A DNA stretch of 64,000 nucleotides, taken from positions 8,098,596-8,162,595 of the forward strand of contig JALIGW010000010.1 in assembly GCA_023053685.1 (NCBI GenBank). Reading direction: 5' to 3'. Position numbers and translations under genes: made by a program. Shown here one piece after another: positions 56,201-64,000 of this stretch (within the stretch, counting starts at the first letter, position 1; each line of letters opens with the position of its first letter). This DNA comes from Diadophis punctatus similis. Lineage: Eukaryota; Chordata; Lepidosauria; Squamata; Dipsadidae. Under the pieces are notes generated by a model. The model had not been told where the DNA came from and ran no database searches. It saw only the letters and a list, made by a program, of their open reading frames with translations.

Positions 56201-57261
56201 ACTTTACAGACTTTGGGAACATGAATATGTGTTTCTTTTCCATTTCTGACCTGCGTCAAGGGGGAAGGTTTCTGGCTGAATTGAGTCACATGCTAAATTC
56301 TGTGATATGGCATGGGCTTACTTCTCAGATTCGGATCTGAAAATCTGTGATTCTGGCTTTCCAGACCCTAGGGAACCTGAATATGTGTTTCTTTTGCATT
56401 TTTTACTTCTGTGTCAAAAGTGAGGTTTTCTGGCTGATTTGAGTCCTAAGGCAAATTCTGAGTCGTAAGGCAAATTCTGAGTTTCTCCTTGGACTCACTC
56501 CTCAGCTCGGATTTGAAAATAGTGTGAGAATTCAACTTGACAGACCTTAGGGAACACGAATATGTGTTCATTTCTGAGCTCTGTGTCAAATGAAGAGAAT
56601 AGTGAGGATCTGTGTCAAAAGTGAAGAGAATTGTCACACAAAAGTGTGATAATTCAACATTTCAGACGTTAGGGAACATGAATTTGTGTTTCTTTCTCCT
56701 TTCTGGGCTCTGTGTCAAAAGTGGTTTTCTGCCTGAATTGAGTGCTAAGGCAAATTCTGAGTTGTAAGTTAAATTCTGAGTTACGCCTTGGGCTAACTCC
56801 TCAGGGAAAGCTCGGATCTGAAAATGGTGTGAGATTTTGAATTTCCAGAACTTAGGGAAAATGAATATGTTTGTCTTTCTCATTTCTGAGCTGTGTGTCA
56901 AATGAAGAGAATAGTGAGGATCTGTGTCAAAAGTGAAGAGAATTGTCGCACAAAGGTGTGAGAATTCAACTTTCCACACGTTAGGGAACATGAATATGTT
57001 TCTCATTTCTGAGCTCTGAGACAAAAGTGAAGTTTACTGTCTGAATTGAGTCGAAATGCAAATTCTGAGTCATTTGGCAAACTCTGAGTTACGCCTTGGG
57101 CTAACTCCTCAGGGAAAGCTCGGATGTGAAAATGGTGTGAGAATTCAACATGACAGACCTTAGGTGTTCATTTCATTTCTGAGCTCTGTGTCAAAAGTGA
57201 AGTTTTCTGGCTGAATTGAGTCCCAAGGTAAATTCTGTGATATGGCATGGGCTAATTCCTC
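53262..57261. repeat. Satellite higher-order repeat, copy 7 (4,000 bp)
   Basis: Copy 5 type with a 1,145-bp segment present twice in tandem (landmarks at 53533 and 54678; 2,855 + 1,145 = 4,000). GATATC at 55780. Confidence 0.9.
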
Positions 57262-59209
57262 AGGGAAAGCTCGGATCTGAATATGGGATTCTTTCCACAC
57301 CCTAGTGAACATGAATATTTGTCTCTTTTTCATTTCTGAGCTCTGTGTCAAAAGGGAAGTTTCCTGGCTGAATTGTGCCCCAAGGTGAGAATTGTGCCCC
57401 AAGGTAAATTCTGTGATATGGCATAAGCTAACTTCTCAGGAAAAGCTCTGATCTGAAAATGCTGTGAGATTTTGGCTTTCCAGACCTAAGGGAACATGAA
57501 TATGTGTTTCTTTTCCATTTTTGAGTTCTGTGTCAAAAGTGAGGTTTTCTGGCTGATTTGAGTGCTAAGGCAAATTCTGAGTTGTAAGTTAAATTCTGAG
57601 TTACGCCTTGGGCTAACTCCTCTGGGAAAGCTCGGATGTGAAAATGGTGTGAGAATTCAACTTTCCAGATCCTAGGGAACATGAACATGTGTGTCATTTC
57701 TGAGCTCTGTGTCAAAAGTGAAGTTTTCTGGCTGAATTGAATTCTAAGGTAAATTCTTTGAAATGGCTTGGGCTAACTCCTCAGGGAAATCTCTGATCTG
57801 AAAATGCTGTGAGATTTTGGATTTCCAGACCTTAGGGAACATGAATATGTGTTTCTTTTCCATTTTTGAGTTCTGTGTCAAAAGTGAGGTTTTCTGGCTG
57901 ATTTGAGTCGTAAGGCAAATTCTGAGTTTCGCCTTGGGCTCACTCCTCAGCTCGGATTTGAAAATAGAGTGAGAATTCAACTTGACAGAGCTTAGGGAAC
58001 ATGAATATGTGTTCATTTCATTTCTGAGCTCTGTGTCAAATGTGAAGTTTTCTGGTTGAATTGAGTCCTAAGGCAAATTCTGTGTCGTAAGGCAAATTCT
58101 GAGTTACGCCTTGGGGAATCTCGGATCTGAAAATGGTGTGAGAATTCAACTTTACAGACTTTGGGAACATGAATATGTGTTTCTTTTCCATTTCTGACCT
58201 GCGTCAAGGGGGAAGGTTTCTGGCTGAATTGAGTCACATGCTAAATTCTGTGATATGGCATGGGCTTACTTCTCAGATTCGGATCTGAAAATCTGTGATT
58301 CTGGCTTTCCAGACCCTAGGGAACCTGAATATGTGTTTCTTTTGCATTTTTTACTTCTGTGTCAAAAGTGAGGTTTTCTGGCTGATTTGAGTCCTAAGGC
58401 AAATTCTGAGTCGTAAGGCAAATTCTGAGTTTCTCCTTGGACTCACTCCTCAGCTCGGATTTGAAAATAGTGTGAGAATTCAACTTGACAGACCTTAGGG
58501 AACACGAATATGTGTTCATTTCTGAGCTCTGTGTCAAATGAAGAGAATAGTGAGGATCTGTGTCAAAAGTGAAGAGAATTGTCACACAAAAGTGTGATAA
58601 TTCAACATTTCAGACGTTAGGGAACATGAATTTGTGTTTCTTTCTCCTTTCTGGGCTCTGTGTCAAAAGTGGTTTTCTGCCTGAATTGAGTGCTAAGGCA
58701 AATTCTGAGTTGTAAGTTAAATTCTGAGTTACGCCTTGGGCTAACTCCTCAGGGAAAGCTCGGATCTGAAAATGGTGTGAGATTTTGAATTTCCAGAACT
58801 TAGGGAAAATGAATATGTTTGTCTTTCTCATTTCTGAGCTGTGTGTCAAATGAAGAGAATAGTGAGGATCTGTGTCAAAAGTGAAGAGAATTGTCGCACA
58901 AAGGTGTGAGAATTCAACTTTCCAGACGTTAGGGAACATGAATATGTTTCTCATTTCTGAGCTCTGAGACAAAAGTGAAGTTTACTGTCTGAATTGAGTC
59001 GAAATGCAAATTCTCAGTCATTTGGCAAACTCTGAGTTACGCCTTGGGCTAACTCCTCAGGGAAAGCTCGGATGTGAAAATGGTGTGAGAATTCAACATG
59101 ACAGACCTTAGGTGTTCATTTCATTTCTGAGCTCTGTGTCAAAAGTGAAGTTTTCTGGCTGAATTGAGTCCCAAGGTAAATTCTGTGATATGGCATGGGC
59201 TAATTCCTC
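57262..59209. repeat. Satellite higher-order repeat, copy 8 (1,948 bp)
   Basis: Copy 5 type with an internal deletion of about 907 bp fusing monomers at about 57990 (CTTGACAGAGCTTAGGG). No GATATC. Confidence 0.9.
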
Positions 59210-60318
59210 AGGGAAAGCTCGGATCTGAATATGGGATTCTTTCCACACCCTAGTGAACATGAATATTTGTCTTTTTCATTTCTGAGCTCTGTGTCAAAAG
59301 GGAAGTTTCCTGGCTGAATTGTGCCCCAAGGTGAGAATTGTGCCCCAAGGTAAATTCTGTGATATGGCATGGGCTTACTTCTCAGATTCGGATCTGAAAA
59401 TCTGTGATTCTGGCTTTCCAGACCCTAGGGAACCTGAATATGTGTTTCTTTTGCATTTTTTACTTCTGTGTCAAAAGTGAGGTTTTCTGGCTGATTTGAG
59501 TCCTAAGGCAAATTCTGAGTCGTAAGGCAAATTCTGAGTTTCTCCTTGGACTCACTCCTCAGCTCGGATTTGAAAATAGTGTGAGAATTCAACTTGACAG
59601 ACCTTAGGGAACACGAATATGTGTTCATTTCTGAGCTCTGTGTCAAATGAAGAGAATAGTGAGGATCTGTGTCAAAAGTGAAGAGAATTGTCACACAAAA
59701 GTGTGATAATTCAACATTTCAGACGTTAGGGAACATGAATTTGTGTTTCTTTCTCCTTTCTGGGCTCTGTGTCAAAAGTGGTTTTCTGCCTGAATTGAGT
59801 GCTAAGGCAAATTCTGAGTTGTAAGTTAAATTCTGAGTTACGCCTTGGGCTAACTCCTCAGGGAAAGCTCGGATCTGAAAATGGTGTGAGATTTTGAATT
59901 TCCAGAACTTAGGGAAAATGAATATGTTTGTCTTTCTCATTTCTGAGCTGTGTGTCAAATGAAGAGAATAGTGAGGATCTGTGTCAAAAGTGAAGAGAAT
60001 TGTCGCACAAAGGTGTGAGAATTCAACTTTCCACACGTTAGGGAACATGAATATGTTTCTCATTTCTGAGCTCTGAGACAAAAGTGAAGTTTACTGTCTG
60101 AATTGAGTCGAAATGCAAATTCTCAGTCATTTGGCAAACTCTGAGTTACGCCTTGGGCTAACTCCTCAGGGAAAGCTCGGATGTGAAAATGGTGTGAGAA
60201 TTCAACATGACAGACCTTAGGTGTTCATTTCATTTCTGAGCTCTGTGTCAAAAGTGAAGTTTTCTGGCTGAATTGAGTCCCAAGGTAAATTCTGTGATAT
60301 GGCATGGGCTAATTCCTC
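59210..60318. repeat. Satellite higher-order repeat, copy 9 (1,109 bp)
   Basis: Copy 5 type reduced to its two ends; the fusion lies near 59370 (GATATGGCATGGGCTTACTT). No GATATC. Confidence 0.9.
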
Positions 60319-63172
60319 AGGGAAAGCTCGGATCTGAATATGGGATTCTTTCCACACCCTAGTGAACATGAATATTTGTCTCTTTTTCATTTCTGAGCTC
60401 TGTGTCAAAAGGGAAGTTTCCTGGCTGAATTGTGCCCCAAGGTGAGAATTGTGCCCCAAGGTAAATTCTGTGATATGGCATAAGCTAACTTCTCAGGAAA
60501 AGCTCTGATCTGAAAATGCTGTGAGATTTTGGCTTTCCAGACCTAAGGGAACATGAATATGTGTTTCTTTTCCATTTTTGAGTTCTGTGTCAAAAGTGAG
60601 GTTTTCTGGCTGATTTGAGTGCTAAGGCAAATTCTGAGTTGTAAGTTAAATTCTGAGTTACGCCTTGGGCTAACTCCTCTGGGAAAGCTCGGATGTGAAA
60701 ATGGTGTGAGAATTCAACTTTCCAGATCCTAGGGAACATGAACATGTGTGTCATTTCTGAGCTCTGTGTCAAAAGTGAAGTTTTCTGGCTGAATTGAATT
60801 CTAAGGTAAATTCTTTGAAATGGCTTGGGCTAACTCCTCAGGGAAATCTCTGATCTGAAAATGCTGTGAGATTTTGGATTTCCAGACCTTAGGGAACATG
60901 AATATGTGTTTCTTTTCCATTTTTGAGTTCTGTGTCAAAAGTGAGGTTTTCTGGCTGATTTGAGTCGTAAGGCAAATTCTGAGTTTCGCCTTGGGCTCAC
61001 TCCTCAGCTCGGATTTGAAAATAGAGTGAGAATTCAACTTGACAGACCTTAGGGAACATGAATATGTGTTCATTTCATTTCTGAGTTCTGTGTCAAATGT
61101 GAAGTTTTCTGGCTGAATTGAGTCCTAAGGCAAATTCTGTGAAATGGATTGGGCTAACTCCTCAGGGAAAGCTCGGATCTGAATATGGGGTTCTTTCCAC
61201 ACCCTAGTGAACATGAATATGTGTTTCTTTTTTCATTTCTGAGCTCTGTGTCAAAAGTGAAGTTTTCTGGCTGAACTGAATTCTAAGGTAAATTCTGTGA
61301 AATGGCTTGGGCTAACTTCTCAGGAAAAGCTCTGATCTGAAAATGCTGTGAGATTTTGGCTTTCCAGACCTAAGGGAACATGAATATGTGTTTCTTTTCC
61401 ATTTCTGAGTTCTGTGTCAAAAGTGAAGTTTTCTGCCTGAATTGAGTGCTAAGGGAAATTCTGTGTCGTAAGGCCTTGGGATAACTCCTCAGGGAATCTC
61501 GGATCTGAAAATGGTGTGAGAATTCAACATGACAGACCTTAGGTGTTCATTTCATTTCTGAGCTCTGTGTCAAAAGTGAAGTTTTCTGGCTGAATTGAAT
61601 TCTAAGGTAAATTCTGTGAAATGGCTTGGGCTAACTCCTCAGGGAAAGCTCTGATCTGAAAATGCTGTGAGATTTTGGATTTCCAGAATTCAGATATCAG
61701 GGAAATTCTGAGTTTCGCCTTGGGCTCACTCCTCAGCTCGGATTTGAAAATAGTGTGAGAATTCAACTCTCCAGACCTTAGGGAACATGAATATGTGTTT
61801 CTTTTCCATTTTTGAGTTCTGTGTCAAAAGTGAGGTTTTCTGGCTGATTTGTCCTAAGGCAAATTCTGAGTCGTAAGGCAAATTCTGAGTTTCGCCTTGG
61901 GCTCACTCCTCAGCTCGGATTTGAAAATAGAGTGAGAATTCAACTTGACAGAGCTTAGGGAACATGAATATGTGTTCATTTCATTTCTGAGCTCTGTGTC
62001 AAATGTGAAGTTTTCTGGTTGAATTGAGTCCTAAGGCAAATTCTGTGTCGTAAGGCAAATTCTGAGTTACGCCTTGGGGAATCTCGGATCTGAAAATGGT
62101 GTGAGAATTCAACTTTACAGACTTTGGGAACATGAATATGTGTTTCTTTTCCATTTCTGACCTGCGTCAAGGGGGAAGGTTTCTGGCTGAATTGAGTCAC
62201 ATGCTAAATTCTGTGATATGGCATGGGCTTACTTCTCAGATTCGGATCTGAAAATCTGTGATTCTGGCTTTCCAGACCCTAGGGAACCTGAATATGTGTT
62301 TCTTTTGCATTTTTTACTTCTGTGTCAAAAGTGAGGTTTTCTGGCTGATTTGAGTCCTAAGGCAAATTCTGAGTCGTAAGGCAAATTCTGAGTTTCTCCT
62401 TGGACTCACTCCTCAGCTCGGATTTGAAAATAGTGTGAGAATTCAACTTGACAGACCTTAGGGAACACGAATATGTGTTCATTTCTGAGCTCTGTGTCAA
62501 ATGAAGAGAATAGTGAGGATCTGTGTCAAAAGTGAAGAGAATTGTCACACAAAAGTGTGATAATTCAACATTTCAGACGTTAGGGAACATGAATTTGTGT
62601 TTCTTTCTCCTTTCTGGGCTCTGTGTCAAAAGTGGTTTTCTGCCTGAATTGAGTGCTAAGGCAAATTCTGAGTTGTAAGTTAAATTCTGAGTTACGCCTT
62701 GGGCTAACTCCTCAGGGAAAGCTCGGATCTGAAAATGGTGTGAGATTTTGAATTTCCAGAACTTAGGGAAAATGAATATGTTTGTCTTTCTCATTTCTGA
62801 GCTGTGTGTCAAATGAAGAGAATAGTGAGGATCTGTGTCAAAAGTGAAGAGAATTGTCGCACAAAGGTGTGAGAATTCAACTTTCCACACGTTAGGGAAC
62901 ATGAATATGTTTCTCATTTCTGAGCTCTGAGACAAAAGTGAAGTTTACTGTCTGAATTGAGTCGAAATGCAAATTCTGAGTCATTTGGCAAACTCTGAGT
63001 TACGCCTTGGGCTAACTCCTCAGGGAAAGCTCGGATGTGAAAATGGTGTGAGAATTCAACATGACAGACCTTAGGTGTTCATTTCATTTCTGAGCTCTGT
63101 GTCAAAAGTGAAGTTTTCTGGCTGAATTGAGTCCCAAGGTAAATTCTGTGATATGGCATGGGCTAATTCCTC
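60319..63172. repeat. Satellite higher-order repeat, copy 10 (2,854 bp)
   Basis: Copy 5 type with one added T (near 61210) and a two-base loss (near 61851). GATATC at 61693. Confidence 0.9.
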
Positions 63173-64000
63173 AGGGAAAGCTCGGATCTGAATATGGGAT
63201 TCTTTCCACACCCTAGTGAACATGAATATTTGTCTCTTTTTCATTTCTGAGCTCTGTGTCAAAAGGGAAGTTTCCTGGCTGAATTGTGCCCCAAGGTGAG
63301 AATTGTGCCCCAAGGTAAATTCTGTGATATGGCATAAGCTAACTTCTCAGGAAAAGCTCTGATCTGAAAATGCTGTGAGATTTTGGCTTTCCAGACCTAA
63401 GGGAACATGAATATGTGTTTCTTTTCCATTTTTGAGTTCTGTGTCAAAAGTGAGGTTTTCTGGCTGATTTGAGTGCTAAGGCAAATTCTGAGTTGTAAGT
63501 TAAATTCTGAGTTACGCCTTGGGCTAACTCCTCTGGGAAAGCTCGGATGTGAAAATGGTGTGAGAATTCAACTTTCCAGATCCTAGGGAACATGAACATG
63601 TGTGTCATTTCTGAGCTCTGTGTCAAAAGTGAAGTTTTCTGGCTGAATTGAATTCTAAGGTAAATTCTTTGAAATGGCTTGGGCTAACTCCTCAGGGAAA
63701 TCTCTGATCTGAAAATGCTGTGAGATTTTGGATTTCCAGACCTTAGGGAACATGAATATGTGTTTCTTTTCCATTTTTGAGTTCTGTGTCAAAAGTGAGG
63801 TTTTCTGGCTGATTTGAGTCGTAAGGCAAATTCTGAGTTTCGCCTTGGGCTCACTCCTCAGCTCGGATTTGAAAATAGAGTGAGAATTCAACTTGACAGA
63901 GCTTAGGGAACATGAATATGTGTTCATTTCATTTCTGAGCTCTGTGTCAAATGTGAAGTTTTCTGGTTGAATTGAGTCCTAAGGCAAATTCTGTGTCGTA
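63173..64000. repeat. Satellite higher-order repeat, copy 11 (partial, runs off right edge)
   Basis: Follows copy 8, including the same CTTGACAGAGCTTAGGG fusion at about 63894, 5,911 bp after it. The array continues beyond the window. Confidence 0.9.

Noticed and set aside
25664..63927. Many minus-strand frames of 60-120 codons with shared peptides (for example SQSSEMRNIFMFP) that could look like a repetitive gene family
   Set aside because: They are translations of the satellite. Monomer lengths vary and are mostly not multiples of three, frames shift between monomers, and no signal, domain or splice pattern is evident.
25732..64000. CRISPR-like repeat array
   Set aside because: Repeats are adjoining ~165-bp monomers without unique spacers, in vertebrate DNA, and no cas genes are present.
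25732..64000. TTAGGG telomere-like hexamers in most monomers
   Set aside because: The hexamer occurs once per monomer within CTTAGGGAACATG and is never tandem, so it is not an interstitial telomere.

Overview
This window looks like vertebrate repeat-rich DNA, most likely from a squamate and probably a snake. The basis is its repeat community: L2-, CR1- and CR1-L3-type LINEs with (AAAT)n tails, L1 elements, chromodomain Ty3/Gypsy elements, tRNA-derived squamate-type SINEs, hAT-like MITEs and a GATA microsatellite. No intact host protein-coding gene, rRNA gene or functional tRNA gene was found. Every long ORF belongs to a retroelement or to satellite DNA. The species call is an inference from repeat families recognised by eye.

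Layout. 1-5430: a decayed chromodomain Ty3/Gypsy element (gag, zinc knuckle, protease, then integrase tail, chromodomain and LTR). Its reverse transcriptase region is replaced by a three-piece, partly inverted L2 LINE mosaic (1715-4550). 5440-11955: an L1 LINE broken by a 5'-truncated L2 with a long open frame (5739-8256, minus) and by a TA-flanked inverted-repeat DNA transposon carrying its own 148-bp minisatellite (8813-9738). 11957-23041: a patchwork of SINEs, CR1 and L2 3' ends, MITEs, microsatellites, a second copy of the TA transposon, a second chromodomain Gypsy element (minus) and stretches with no recognisable feature.

23042-64000 (running off the right edge): one tandem satellite array of roughly 165-bp monomers, about 38 kb in this window. 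It is broken once, at 23153-25731, by an L1-type insertion that carries ORF1 but no ORF2 and is flanked by a 15-bp target-site duplication. The left 7 kb (25732-32499) is heterogeneous. From 32500 onward the array has alpha-satellite-like higher-order structure: two adjacent 3,621-bp blocks of about 22 monomers, then variants of 3,935, 2,795, 2,855, 3,935, 4,000, 1,948, 1,109 and 2,854 bp. These differ by whole-monomer losses and gains, including a 1,145-bp segment lost from one block and duplicated in another. This is the most interesting system here: a candidate centromeric or sex-chromosome-type satellite caught with its unequal-exchange products. I do not recognise the monomer as a named satellite and had no database to check.
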